Position numbers and translations under genes: made by a program | Notes under the pieces: generated by a model | What the model was told of the DNA's origin: nothing | The model's database searches: none | Seen by the model: only the letters and a program-made list of their open reading frames with translations | Source: Gemmatales bacterium | GTDB lineage: Bacteria > Planctomycetota > Planctomycetia > Gemmatales > HRBIN36 | Reading direction: 5' to 3' | DNA length: 37,671 bases | Assembly: GCA_025056555.1 (NCBI GenBank) | Contig: JANWVZ010000014.1 | Span: 1 to 37,671 of the forward strand | In this document: positions 1 to 8,636 of the stretch, one piece after another | How positions within the stretch are numbered: the stretch's first letter is position 1 | How the letters are laid out: the number at the start of each line of letters is the position of its first letter

Positions 1-4
1 AGCT

Positions 5-937
5 ATGCATACAGTAACTGTCTACCCACCGCTCCGACATGGTTTGCTCAACGTTTACTTTCTGCAAACGCCTGACGCGGTGAGCTTGCCGCAAGAAGTG
101 GTCTTATACCTGACTGCTCTCAAATCAGGCCAAGTGAAGGTTAAGGAGCAACGCACGCCTACGATTCGCCGCCTCCACGTCCATAACCTTTCGGAGAAGC
201 TGGTTTTTGTGTTGCCCGGCACTGTAGTCTTCGGCGGTTTGCAAGACCGCATCGTCGCCACCGCTGCCCTGCTTGAACCGGGCGAACAAACCGTGGACAT
301 ATCGTCGTTTTGCGTCGAACCCGCTCGCTGGCATCCCGAAAGAGCTAGAACGCCCGACTTTTACATCCTGGAAAACGAATTCCTCCATTACGCTTCGCAT
401 CTTGTACGCACCAGAGCTTTGCATGAGGCCGACCAACTTCAAGTATGGAATGCTGTTCACCATGAACGTGCTAAGGCTTGCCGCGCCTACAAGGCGAGAC
501 TTATATCCAGCAGCATACGCGATGTCCATGATATTCCCGAACTCTCCGAGAGAATCGGCCACTCTTTGCAGGAGCTTAGAGAGGCCCTGACTAAGTTTCC
601 TACAGCTACCGGTATCGCCTTAGCTCTCGGCTCGCACTTAGTCGAAATCAACCTCTTTAGCAATCGGCAACTCCTGGAAATCTGTTACCCGGTCGTTCTC
701 GGCGGCTACCTCCGTGATACACTCATTTATGGACTGCCACGAACACAGGAGGCTCCCTCTTCGGAGCAAGTGCAACAACTGGCTCTTACACAGCCTTTTA
801 GCCTGACTCATGAGGCTAAGCCTGCCCGTCATAATCGCGTTATTATCGGGCCTGTGAACGATCAGTTCGATGCCCTAATCTTGGAATACCGCGGACAAAC
901 CGTGTATAAGCAAATCATGAAGCATGCGAACTTCTGA
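5..937 (+). CDS. ARPP-1 domain protein (DUF6569-like)
   Basis: The 310-residue product resembles the ARPP-1 family, a domain associated with ADP-ribosylglycohydrolase and rhodanese-phosphatase gene clusters. The family core is visible: a strand ending in GGLQDR near residues 77-82, then the segment SFCVEPARW near 101-109, matching the usual pattern of a G-x-Q-N/D-R turn followed by a Cys-Val-Glu-x-x-Arg-Trp motif. There is no signal peptide or membrane segment, so it is probably cytoplasmic. The molecular function of the family is not firmly known. The ATG lies four bases from the window edge with no in-frame stop before it, so a ribosome site cannot be seen and the true start could lie upstream. 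No partner genes of the family are visible to its right. The family call is from memory of the motif, not a search. Confidence 0.7.
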   Translation: MHTVTVYPPLRHGLLNVYFLQTPDAVSLPQEVVLYLTALKSGQVKVKEQRTPTIRRLHVHNLSEKLVFVLPGTVVFGGLQDRIVATAALLEPGEQTVDISSFCVEPARWHPERARTPDFYILENEFLHYASHLVRTRALHEADQLQVWNAVHHERAKACRAYKARLISSSIRDVHDIPELSERIGHSLQELREALTKFPTATGIALALGSHLVEINLFSNRQLLEICYPVVLGGYLRDTLIYGLPRTQEAPSSEQVQQLALTQPFSLTHEAKPARHNRVIIGPVNDQFDALILEYRGQTVYKQIMKHANF

Positions 938-1478
938 TACCGATCATCTAAGCATCTGCATCCCTAACGGTTTCAACCGCCTCCCTCGAGCGATTCAAGT
1001 TGTGCTTGCTCATTATGTTGGTAACCGTTTCACACTAACAACGACGCTTATCCTTAGCACGCACTGTCCATGAGCTAATGTCTCCTGACTAATCAACTCA
1101 ACGACACCATTTGGCCAACCCTAACCTAAGCGCCAATTGGACTTCGCTCCCTCTATACAACGCGTAATCAACGGTGGCGATGTGCCTTACCCCAACGTAT
1201 TTAATAGGTATCACAGTATGAACCAACCCGCCGGCATCGCCCTCTGCGTTCTGCCGCACAAGCTGTGGTTTACACATGCCATTCGGCAAACCTTGTATGA
1301 CTCCATTCTAACATAACACGGTCATAGCTCTATCCTGTTCATCTGGGTTCCTCTGCATAATCTGTGATTAAGATTATGTTCTTTAGGCCTTTTCTGATGT
1401 CCCGCTCACCTTGGCCTGGTTTGAAGCACCTGTAACGAAAACCTAACCAGGCAGCCCAACTCGCCGGTCAATTCTAAA
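938..1478. other. Intergenic stretch with a duplicated gene-end relic
   Basis: No convincing gene lies in these 541 bases. The longest reading frame (minus strand, 1289 to 1098, 63 residues) begins with TTG, has no clear ribosome site and resembles nothing I know. The only structured element is a 38-base sequence at 1405-1442 that repeats the 3' end of the neighbouring esterase gene. The region is AT-richer than most of the window and may be decaying sequence between two transcription units. Confidence 0.5.
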
Positions 1479-1516
1479 CTCACCTTGGCGTGGCTTGAAT
1501 CACCTGCAACGATAAC
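1405..1516 (-). repeat. Direct repeat: 3' end of the esterase gene and a degenerate copy
   Basis: Bases 1405-1442 and 1479-1516 match at 33 of 38 positions, counted by eye. The right copy is the last codons and stop of the esterase gene. The left copy, 74 bases further downstream on the minus strand, can be read in the same frame as SLQVLQTRPR followed by TGA, against SLQVIQATPR and TGA in the intact gene. All five differences are single-base substitutions with no gap. The simplest reading is the surviving end of a tandem paralogue that has otherwise been lost. Confidence 0.75.
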
Positions 1517-2457
1517 TCCATCGCAGGGATGAAATAGAGGATCGCGCTATAATGGGTGCAATTAAACCAAATCAATTTCGCCCCAGGACACGCCTTAGCT
1601 AGAGCCTCCGCTGCCTGCGGGGGCACTATCTCATCCCGCTTTCCCGCGATGATAAGAACCTCGCGATCTCGCAGCCGATCCGCATAAGTAACCGGATCTA
1701 AGGGAGCAACTAACTCCTTTAACCGCTGCCTCGTACCTCCTAAAGCCTCCCAAACCTTTCGATACGGCTGCACACGGGGATGATCATAATAAGCATCCAC
1801 CAACCCCCCACCCCCTAATAAAATAATCACGCGCCTGATTCCGGGTTCCATTGCTGCACTAAGCCCTGCGATGAAACTGCCAAAGCTCGTGCCCATCACC
1901 GTAAGTCGCTCCTGGTCAATTTCTGGCCTGCTTCGCAACCACGCCACTGCCCGTCGAACATCCAGCACTGCCTGCTCCATCGCGCGCCGAGTGTGCTCCA
2001 AATTCGGCGACAGAAAACGCACATTTCCGGGACGACGCGGACCGTAATAGGGCAAGTATAGGGTCAGTACCGCCACTCCTCGACAGGCTAAGTACAAAGC
2101 CTGAGCCCGCGCGACCCGCTGACTGCCGTCTAAGATATCTAACACAATGACCCCAGGCACCCGCTCTCTATCACATCGGTTGGGCCGATAATACATGGCA
2201 TAGACCATATTATTCACTTCATACGGCGAACGCACCGCACTCGGAAACTTCACCTCGTAGATGCTTATATCCAACTCCGGGGAATTCACGGTCAGCTGCA
2301 TCTCATACCGAAAGGGTTCTGCCTTCAATCGGTAGCCCGGTGGGTTTACTGTTTCAGAATTACTGTTTATTTCCGGCCTGGCCTCACCACGGATCAATTC
2401 AGAATTATCTAGGATAATGCAAGCACTTAGGCATAAGCTGATGCTAAGTGTCACCAT
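1480..2457 (-). CDS. Alpha/beta-hydrolase (esterase/peptidase-like), probable lipoprotein
   Basis: A 325-residue protein with a short hydrophobic N-terminus ending in LSAC (residues 10-13), a possible lipobox, then an alpha/beta-hydrolase fold. The catalytic triad can be read: the nucleophile elbow GTSFGSF with Ser191, Asp275 in GKRDEIVPP, and His302 in CTHYS. It probably hydrolyses an ester or amide at the cell surface; the substrate is unknown. I chose the ATG at 2457 over the GTG at 2466 because AGGAGGTGAT, a near-perfect complement to the 16S rRNA end, lies eight bases before it, and the GTG would fall inside that site. The gene starts 12 bases after the thrS stop, and the stop TAG is part of its ribosome site, so the two are almost surely co-transcribed. 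The n-region lacks a positive charge, which weakens the lipoprotein call. Confidence 0.75.
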   Translation of the reverse strand: MVTLSISLCLSACIILDNSELIRGEARPEINSNSETVNPPGYRLKAEPFRYEMQLTVNSPELDISIYEVKFPSAVRSPYEVNNMVYAMYYRPNRCDRERVPGVIVLDILDGSQRVARAQALYLACRGVAVLTLYLPYYGPRRPGNVRFLSPNLEHTRRAMEQAVLDVRRAVAWLRSRPEIDQERLTVMGTSFGSFIAGLSAAMEPGIRRVIILLGGGGLVDAYYDHPRVQPYRKVWEALGGTRQRLKELVAPLDPVTYADRLRDREVLIIAGKRDEIVPPQAAEALAKACPGAKLIWFNCTHYSAILYFIPAMELSLQVIQATPR

Positions 2458-2469
2458 GGGGATCACCTC

Positions 2470-4662
2470 CTAACTCTCAAAGCGCGTTCCCCGCTCGCTG
2501 AACACTAACGTACTCTTAGCCACTTGACGTATTGTTTTTTCTTGCACTTCCCGTGTAAGCCTTTCAATCACCGCGGATAAAGGGTGCAGTCCAAGATCAC
2601 CATCTAAGCGATCTCGCAAAGCGACCCCTTCCGTTTGCTGTTCCCGTTCGCCCACAATCAGCATATAAGGAATTTTCTCTAACTGCGCATCACGGATTTT
2701 GGCCCCGATCTTTTCCGGTCGAAGGTCGCTCGTAACACGAAATCCATGTCCACGCAGCCGTGCCTCCACTTGTCGAGCATAATCGTGAAACTTATCGCTC
2801 ACCGGCAACACCCGCGCTTGTTCGGGGGCTAACCATAAAGGAAAAGCCCCAGCAAAATGTTCAATCAGTATTCCACAAAACCGCTCAAATGAGCCAAACG
2901 GGGCTCGATGAATCATAATCGGCCGATGCCGCTGATTATCCTTACCTATATAGTCCAATTCAAACCGTTCAGGCAAATTATAATCTAACTGCACGGTGCC
3001 GAGTTGCCATTCTCGTCCCAGACAATCGCGAACCACGAAATCAATTTTAGGCCCATAAAACGCCGCTTCGCCCACTTCTGCACTATAAGGCATGCCCAGT
3101 TGCTTCACAATATCTAACAAGGTCGCCTGCGCGCGGTTCCAGTTTTCCTCCTTGCCCACATACTTCGTACTCGCAGGATCACGCAAACCGACGCGCACCC
3201 GATAGTCCGTCAAGCCCACACTTTTCAAGACATATAAGACAAGTTCCAGGTTCGAGACCATCTCGGCCTCGACTTGTTCTGGCGTTACAAACAGATGCGC
3301 ATCATCCTGAGTAAAGCCACGTACCCTGGTCATACCCGCTAGTTCCCCAGTTTGCTCATAACGATACACCGTGCCAAACTCCGCCAGCCGCACCGGTAAG
3401 TCCCGATAACTCCGCAATTCCGCCTTATAAATCTGAATATGATGCGGGCAATTCATCGGCTTCACTAAATATGCCTCTTGTTCCTCTAGCCAACCGTGTA
3501 ACACCTGCAATTTCTCGGAAGGACTGCTCGCCTGATCATAACCCTTAAGATCCAAACCCCAACTTCTTGCCAGTTCAAGAAACGCCTTCTCCTGATCGTG
3601 AGAGAGTTTGCCCTGACTAAGTGCCTCGGTCCAGGTATCAATGGTCTGGCCCAGAGGGTGCAGGAACAACGGCGGATACTGGGCATCGCGATAATACGGA
3701 AAATGGCCACTCGTGCGATAGAGTTCTAATCTTCCGAGGTGCGGTGTATAGACCGGCTGATAGCCACGCTTCAGCAGTTCTTCGCGAATGAAGCTTTCTA
3801 AGGTATAACGAATCGTGGCCCCTTTCGGCAACCAGAGTACTAAGCCGCTGCCCACCATCGGGGACAAAGTAAAGATACCTAACTGCTTTCCCAGAATTCG
3901 ATGGTCCCGTTTCTTAGCTTCTTCCAGTTGCTGCAGGAACGCCTCTAAGTCCTCTTTGCGGAAAAATGCTGTGCCATAAAGGCGCTGTAATTGCGGCCGA
4001 CTGGCATCATTTTTCCAATATGCGCCTGCAATGCTGAGAAGTTTGAACGCCCGAATATAACCTGCGTGGGGAACGTGGGGCCCGCGACATAGGTCGAGGA
4101 ATTCCCCCTGCCGATAGAAGCTGAGTCGAGGAAACCGCACCAGTTGATCGTCTATATGCTCGACTTTATAAGTCTGCCCTAGATCGGCACACAAGGCGCG
4201 GGCCTCAGCAGTAGGCAACTCGACACGCTCGAAGGGTTCGGCCTGCTCGATCAGACGCTGCATCTCCGCCTCAATTCGGGGAAAATCCTCCTCACGAATC
4301 GCAGGCCGCACGTCTATATCGTAATAGAACCCGGTTTCGGTAGCCGGCCCGAATGCCAGTTTCGCCCCAGGATATAAACGTAACACTGCTCGGGCCATGA
4401 TGTGGGCTGCACTATGTCGCAGTACGTCCAGCGCTTCCCTATCCTGGACAGTGAGCCAGCGTAGGGCGAGGGGCTGCTCTGGTTTGCCTAACTCGCGAAA
4501 CAATGCCTTGGTAAGAGGACGATGCAGGTCTACAATGTCTCCATTTAGGACGATGGCGACGCATTCTCCAGGCTGGCGTACCCGGCCCTGGGCTATCTCA
4601 TACGAGGTAATACCCTCGGGAAATTCCTCGATTTTCCCATCCGGCAGCCTGAGCTGAATCAT
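2470..4662 (-). CDS. thrS: Threonine--tRNA ligase with an extra catalytic-domain segment
   Basis: This class II synthetase charges tRNA-Thr. The 730 residues show the N-terminal TGS domain (1-60), the editing domain with HSAAHIMA near 83-90 and CRGPH near 192-196, and the catalytic core. The zinc ligands are Cys405 in KPMNCP, His456 in TQDDAH and His585 in MIHRA. The C-terminal anticodon-binding domain follows from about 615. The protein is about 90 residues longer than the E. coli enzyme, mostly from an insert of about 60 residues (about 330-392) between GHFPYYRD and the KPMNCP motif. The reading frame is open to 4911, but the ATG at 4662 fits the family N-terminus and has AGGGAG seven bases before it. 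The esterase gene follows directly. Confidence 0.97.
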   Translation of the reverse strand: MIQLRLPDGKIEEFPEGITSYEIAQGRVRQPGECVAIVLNGDIVDLHRPLTKALFRELGKPEQPLALRWLTVQDREALDVLRHSAAHIMARAVLRLYPGAKLAFGPATETGFYYDIDVRPAIREEDFPRIEAEMQRLIEQAEPFERVELPTAEARALCADLGQTYKVEHIDDQLVRFPRLSFYRQGEFLDLCRGPHVPHAGYIRAFKLLSIAGAYWKNDASRPQLQRLYGTAFFRKEDLEAFLQQLEEAKKRDHRILGKQLGIFTLSPMVGSGLVLWLPKGATIRYTLESFIREELLKRGYQPVYTPHLGRLELYRTSGHFPYYRDAQYPPLFLHPLGQTIDTWTEALSQGKLSHDQEKAFLELARSWGLDLKGYDQASSPSEKLQVLHGWLEEQEAYLVKPMNCPHHIQIYKAELRSYRDLPVRLAEFGTVYRYEQTGELAGMTRVRGFTQDDAHLFVTPEQVEAEMVSNLELVLYVLKSVGLTDYRVRVGLRDPASTKYVGKEENWNRAQATLLDIVKQLGMPYSAEVGEAAFYGPKIDFVVRDCLGREWQLGTVQLDYNLPERFELDYIGKDNQRHRPIMIHRAPFGSFERFCGILIEHFAGAFPLWLAPEQARVLPVSDKFHDYARQVEARLRGHGFRVTSDLRPEKIGAKIRDAQLEKIPYMLIVGEREQQTEGVALRDRLDGDLGLHPLSAVIERLTREVQEKTIRQVAKSTLVFSERGTRFES

Positions 4663-4979
4663 GCGTTTTCTCCCTGCAGGTCGAAGCATGTATATTCTGA
4701 ATACCATCATAAGTGTATCTCCGGGCAGCTGACAGGCTAGTTGGAATTCTCCCCAGAGAAGACAACAGCTTGGCTTGGAAGACAAGCGGATCCATGCGAC
4801 CACCGCATTGCTCAGCAACACTCCCAATGGTTTCCATGGAGTTGCCAAACTCCCCCTTCTATGGAAGTTGCTGATGACTCGGAAGGCAGGACACTGGGCT
4901 TCGCAAACCAAGGGCTTTTCGATTCCAGCAGGAAATCGAACGAAGATAGGTTGTATTCGGCGCCAGACCAGTGGACTCC

Positions 4980-5007
4980 TTGACCGTTCGAAAGAATTCT
5001 CTAGAAT
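4980..5007 (+). promoter_or_regulatory. Sigma-70-like promoter of the tetR-exporter operon
   Basis: TTGACC at 4980-4985 and TAGAAT at 5002-5007 are each one base away from the sigma-70 consensus and are 16 bases apart. Transcription would start near 5014, about 45 bases before the regulator gene and inside the adjacent inverted repeat. The hexamers are read directly; their activity is inferred. Confidence 0.65.
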
Positions 5008-5028
5008 TCAAACAAATGTTTGTTTGAA
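5007..5028. promoter_or_regulatory. Inverted repeat, probable TetR-family operator
   Basis: Two perfect 10-base arms, TTCAAACAAA (5007-5016) and TTTGTTTGAA (5019-5028), flank a TG centre. The repeat begins at the last base of the -10 hexamer and covers the expected start site, about 30 bases before the TetR-type gene. TetR-family dimers usually bind palindromes of this size, so self-repression is the natural inference. Confidence 0.75.
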
Positions 5029-5057
5029 ACAGCCAATTGAATTGTGGAATGGGAACA

Positions 5058-5723
5058 ATGAAACAGGGCGTGCGAAATCACCTTCTGGAAATTGCAGGTC
5101 GTCTTTTCGCCGAGCGTGGTTATGATGGCGTGACCGTGCGGGAAATCTGTCACAAGGCCGGCGTCAATGTCAGTGCGGTGAATTATTACTTTGGAGATAA
5201 GCAGAATCTTTATTTGGAAGCAGTGCGGGTAGCAGCGCGGCAGCGGATCGAAGAAGTTCCGATGATCACCTGGTCTGCCGACGACCCCCCTGCAGTAAAA
5301 TTGCGGCACTATATTCGCAATCTGCTCCAACGCGTGCTTTTGAATGGAGGAGCCGATTGGCAGGCCCAGCTGATCATGTCGGAAGTCGTGAAGCCGACGC
5401 GGGCGTGTCGCCGTTTTGTGCAGGAATTCGTGCGCCCGAATTTTGAGGTACTGCTGCGACTCCTGCGGGAACTTGTGCCAGAGGAGCTTTCGGAAACTGG
5501 GCTGTATCGGGTGGCCTTCAGCATCGTGGGCCAATGCGTGTATTATAGACTTTGCAAGGGTATTGTTCGCAACTTAGCAGGGAAGAAATTGCCATCGTTA
5601 GTGCACTTGGAACAACTGGCACAACACATCACCGAATTCAGTCTCGCGGGTATTTATACTCTAATCCAACGTGCGCGGCAGCGTCGCCGTCGTGCACAGC
5701 TGATGCTGGAGTCGGCATCATGA
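5058..5723 (+). CDS. TetR-family transcriptional regulator (CecR/CerR-like)
   Basis: A 221-residue repressor-type protein. Residues 1-50 form the TetR helix-turn-helix, with FAERGYDGVTVREICHKAGV followed by the recognition helix VNYYFGDK, a typical family signature. The C-terminal ligand-binding part (ADWQAQLIMSEVVKPT, then FVRPNFEVL) resembles the DUF1956 domain of E. coli CecR. CecR controls an exporter operon with an HlyD-like adaptor, and here too the following genes are a permease, ATPase and HlyD-type adaptor. A TTG at 5037 and an ATG at 5049 are alternative starts; I prefer 5058 because GGAATGGGA lies just before it and the helix-turn-helix then starts at the usual distance. Its stop overlaps the start of the permease gene (ATGA). 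It probably binds the inverted repeat at 5007-5028. Confidence 0.88.
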   Translation: MKQGVRNHLLEIAGRLFAERGYDGVTVREICHKAGVNVSAVNYYFGDKQNLYLEAVRVAARQRIEEVPMITWSADDPPAVKLRHYIRNLLQRVLLNGGADWQAQLIMSEVVKPTRACRRFVQEFVRPNFEVLLRLLRELVPEELSETGLYRVAFSIVGQCVYYRLCKGIVRNLAGKKLPSLVHLEQLAQHITEFSLAGIYTLIQRARQRRRRAQLMLESAS

Positions 5724-6856
5724 TCTGGGTCGCCTTTCAGATGCTGACAGGGGATCGAGCTAAGTACTTCGGGATGCTGCTGGGCATCTCATTCGCGACT
5801 CTGCTTATAGCTCAGCAAAGTTCCATCTTTTGCGGACTATTACTTACAGCCAGCAGTCAAATCTATGATGCTAAGGATGCGCCGATTTGGGTTATGGATC
5901 CTGGAATGCAGTTTGTAGACGACATTAAACCTATGTCGGAGAACGAATTATGGCGCGTGCGTGGAGTGCCCGGCGTGGCCTGGGCCGTGCGCTTTTATAA
6001 AGGGTTAGGCCGTGCCCGCTTTGGCGATGGAAAATTCCAGCAAGTGATGATTCTGGGGCTGGATGATGCGTACATGGTCGGGGCACCGCGGGAAATGGTG
6101 CTGGGAAAACTCGAGGACTTGCGTCAGCCCGATGCAGTCATTATGGATGAACGAGGCTATCGTTTCCTCTGGCCGGGGCAACCGTACACATTAGGGCGGA
6201 CTTTTGAAATGAATGATCGCCGCGCCGTGTTAGTCGGGGTATGCAAGGCCTCGCGCACGTTTCAAACGTTTCCTATTCTCTATACACGCTTCTCCCAGGC
6301 AGTGCGTTTTGCCCCTCAGGAGCGTAAGGCACTCTCGTTTATATTAGCGGCTCCGCAGCCGCACTTGACGGCTAAGGAAGTTGCACTCCGCATTGAAGAA
6401 AGAACTAAGCTCAAGGCCCTGACCCGCGACGAATTTGCTGACGTGACTATCTGGTATTATCTTCGGCGCACGGGGATCCCGATAAATTTCGGCACGACGG
6501 TGCTGTTAGGATTCTTTGTCGGGACTGCCATTGCGGGGCAAACGTTCTATCTTTTCACCGTGGAAAATCTGCGTCAGTTCGGCGCCCTGAAGGCCATGGG
6601 GGTGACTAATCTGCGCTTAGTGGGAATGCTGCTGTTTCAAGGGTTGTTCGTGGGAATAGTAGGTTATGGTCTAGGCATCGGCATGGCAGCCGGCTTTGGG
6701 ATTCTGTCGGAGCGTTCCGATCGGCTGTCGTTTTACATGCCGTGGCAGGTGATGGTCGGAACTGGATTAGCTGTGCTGCTCATTATTCTGCTGACCAGCA
6801 TGGTTAGTCTTCGGCGGGTCTTAGTCTTAGAGCCAGCGCAGGTATTCCGGGCGTAG
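5720..6856 (+). CDS. ABC transporter permease, FtsX/DevC type
   Basis: The 378-residue inner-membrane protein has one N-terminal membrane segment (about 17-40), a large periplasmic domain, and three C-terminal segments (about 257-278, 302-325 and 345-366). This is the layout of MacB/FtsX-type permeases. Its length and its ATPase and HlyD partners are closest to the cyanobacterial DevC/HgdC proteins, which export glycolipids. The cytoplasmic loop ENLRQFGALKAMGVTNLRL is the typical coupling helix, and the C-terminus EPAQVFRA is typical of the family. The start ATG overlaps the regulator's stop in ATGA, giving translational coupling. The substrate is unknown; a lipid or toxic hydrophobic compound is likely from the family. 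Confidence 0.88.
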   Translation: MIWVAFQMLTGDRAKYFGMLLGISFATLLIAQQSSIFCGLLLTASSQIYDAKDAPIWVMDPGMQFVDDIKPMSENELWRVRGVPGVAWAVRFYKGLGRARFGDGKFQQVMILGLDDAYMVGAPREMVLGKLEDLRQPDAVIMDERGYRFLWPGQPYTLGRTFEMNDRRAVLVGVCKASRTFQTFPILYTRFSQAVRFAPQERKALSFILAAPQPHLTAKEVALRIEERTKLKALTRDEFADVTIWYYLRRTGIPINFGTTVLLGFFVGTAIAGQTFYLFTVENLRQFGALKAMGVTNLRLVGMLLFQGLFVGIVGYGLGIGMAAGFGILSERSDRLSFYMPWQVMVGTGLAVLLIILLTSMVSLRRVLVLEPAQVFRA

Positions 6857-6864
6857 CGAGGTGG

Positions 6865-7569
6865 ATGATGGCGGACATAGCGGTGCGGTGTCAGCAGGTG
6901 ACTAAAGTTTTCGGGGATGGGGAACCAGTCCATGCCTTGCGGGGAGTAAATTTAGAAGTGCCTTTTGGGGAATTAGCGTTATTAGTGGGTCCGAGCGGTT
7001 GTGGCAAAACGACCTTACTATGCATCCTGGCCGGGTTGCTCTATCCGACTTCGGGTCAGGTGGAAGTGTTAGGACATCGCTTAGAGACGATGAGCGCCAA
7101 TCAGTTAGTCCGCTTACGGATGCGGGAAATCGGTTTTGTCTTTCAGCAATACAACCTGTTGCCATCGTTGACTGCGGTGGAAAATGCGGCGGTGCCTCTC
7201 CTGATCCAGGGGGTGCCGAGAAGGGAGGCATTGCAGCGCGCCGGGGAGATTTTGCATCAATTGGGCCTGGCGGAGCGTCGGCAAGCGTATCCGCATCAAT
7301 TATCAGGCGGTCAGCAGCAACGGGTGGCCATCGCTCGGGCGTTAGTCCACGAGCCGCGATTCTTAGTATGTGATGAACCGACCGCAGCCTTAGATGCGGA
7401 GTCCGGTCGGCGGACTATGGAATTAATTCGTCAGGTGGCCGTGCGGCCGGAGCGGGCCGTCGTTGTTGTCACACATGACGCGCGGATTTTCGACTTTGGT
7501 CAACGCATTATCTATATGAACGATGGCAAGGTGGTGCGGGAAGAGATACCTCATCCACGTCGGGGATAG
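6865..7569 (+). CDS. ABC transporter ATP-binding protein, LolD/DevA/MacB type
   Basis: This 234-residue ATPase powers the preceding permease. All motifs are intact: Walker A GPSGCGKTT (42-50), Q-loop in FVFQQYNLLPS, signature LSGGQQQRVAIARAL, Walker B FLVCDEPTAALD, and the switch histidine in VVVTHD. The phrase QQYNLLPSLTAVEN is typical of the LolD/MacB subfamily, which works with FtsX-type permeases. Two ATGs stand together at 6865 and 6868; the upstream GAGG is slightly better spaced for the second. The gap to the permease is eight bases. Confidence 0.93.
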   Translation: MMADIAVRCQQVTKVFGDGEPVHALRGVNLEVPFGELALLVGPSGCGKTTLLCILAGLLYPTSGQVEVLGHRLETMSANQLVRLRMREIGFVFQQYNLLPSLTAVENAAVPLLIQGVPRREALQRAGEILHQLGLAERRQAYPHQLSGGQQQRVAIARALVHEPRFLVCDEPTAALDAESGRRTMELIRQVAVRPERAVVVVTHDARIFDFGQRIIYMNDGKVVREEIPHPRRG

Positions 7570-7586
7570 TAAGGCGGAGGCGGGCT

Positions 7587-8636
7587 ATGATACGACGATA
7601 TGTGCTACCACTGATTGCAGCAGCCCTGATAATATTCGCCGCCTATCAAGTATATTCAACCCAGCGAAAAGAGCCGATGCTGGAGCCGCAAAATCCCCCT
7701 CCTGGCAGTCCGTTTCGATATACAGTGGCCGGGGCGGGAGTCGTCGAAGCGCATTGGGAGAACATTCAGATCGCCCCCGCCGTACCAGGACTAGTATTAG
7801 AAATTTACGTGGAGGTGGGGCAACGGGTAAGCAAGGGGTCGGCGTTACTACGGGTGGATGACAGGCACCTGCGTGCTCAATTGGAACAAGCGCGGGCGCA
7901 ACTGAAACATGCGGAAGCGCAATTAGCGAAGTTACAAGCCATGCCCAGACCGGAAGAAGTCTTGCCGGCGCGGGCACGGGTAGCCGCAGCACGGCGATCG
8001 CTGGAAATAGCGGAGGACCTCTATCAACGGGTTCAACGCCTGTGGCCCAGTGGGAATATCGCGGAGGAAGAATATAACCAGAGACGTTTGCAACGAGAGT
8101 TAGCTCGGCATCAATTGGAGCAAGCGGAAGCTGAGTTACGTTTATTAGAGGCAGGCGCGTGGGAGCAAGACCTTGCCATCGCGCGGGCTCAGGTCGAACA
8201 AGCTCAGGCGCAGATTCGGGTCTTAGAAACGGAAATCGAGCGTGCCCTGCTGCGGGCGCCGATAGATGGCGTGATCCTGCAGCGGAATGTCCGGCCGGGA
8301 GAATACATAGCCGTTTCGTTTCCGGGGGCGCCACCGGCCTTTGTGCTGGGCGATTTGTCAGAAATGCGCGTGCGCGTGGATATTGACGAATATGACATAC
8401 CCCGGCTGCATCCGGGCGCGGCGGCGAAAGCCTATGTTCGGGGATATCCCCGCCAGGAATATAGTTTACGGTTCGTGCGGATCGACCCCTATGTCGTGCC
8501 CAAGAAATCGCTGACTGGGGAAAACACCGAACGCGTCGATACGCGCGTACTGCAGGTTATTTACGCGGTCGAGAAAGCTGAACCACCACTTTATGTCGGG
8601 CAGCAGTTAGACGTCTTTATCGAGGCGGGTTCCTGA
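7587..8636 (+). CDS. HlyD/DevB-type membrane fusion protein
   Basis: A periplasmic adaptor of 349 residues, anchored by an N-terminal segment (about 5-22). It shows the first half of a barrel-sandwich hybrid domain (APAVPGLVLEIYVEVGQRVSKG, about 63-84), a long heptad-rich alpha-hairpin rich in Ala, Gln, Glu and Leu (about 93-215), and the second half-motif LRAPIDGVILQRNVRPGEYI. It should link the ABC transporter to an outer-membrane exit. No TolC-like gene is in the window. GGAGGCGGG precedes the ATG. Its last 30 bases overlap the end of the convergent ftsK gene. Confidence 0.9.
   Translation: MIRRYVLPLIAAALIIFAAYQVYSTQRKEPMLEPQNPPPGSPFRYTVAGAGVVEAHWENIQIAPAVPGLVLEIYVEVGQRVSKGSALLRVDDRHLRAQLEQARAQLKHAEAQLAKLQAMPRPEEVLPARARVAAARRSLEIAEDLYQRVQRLWPSGNIAEEEYNQRRLQRELARHQLEQAEAELRLLEAGAWEQDLAIARAQVEQAQAQIRVLETEIERALLRAPIDGVILQRNVRPGEYIAVSFPGAPPAFVLGDLSEMRVRVDIDEYDIPRLHPGAAAKAYVRGYPRQEYSLRFVRIDPYVVPKKSLTGENTERVDTRVLQVIYAVEKAEPPLYVGQQLDVFIEAGS

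Larger units (their letters stand above)
4663..5057. other. Divergent intergenic region between thrS and the tetR operon
   Basis: These 395 bases hold no convincing gene. On the right are the promoter and inverted repeat of the tetR operon. On the left is a long potential thrS leader containing two competing hairpins: GGAGTT (4838-4843) can pair perfectly with AACTCC (4848-4853) across four bases, or GGAGT (4838-4842) can pair with ACTCC (4820-4824). No T-box sequence is seen. The thrS promoter could not be placed. Confidence 0.45.

Noticed and set aside
1098-1289. 63-residue minus-strand frame in the first intergenic gap
   Set aside because: TTG start, no ribosome site, no known likeness; not supported as a gene.
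4663-4911. 83-residue N-terminal extension of thrS
   Set aside because: Unlike any ThrRS N-terminus; the TGS domain starts at the ATG at 4662, which has its own ribosome site.
4897-4950. Sequence resembling a tRNA T-loop (TTCGATTCC)
   Set aside because: No acceptor, D or anticodon stems can be formed around it.
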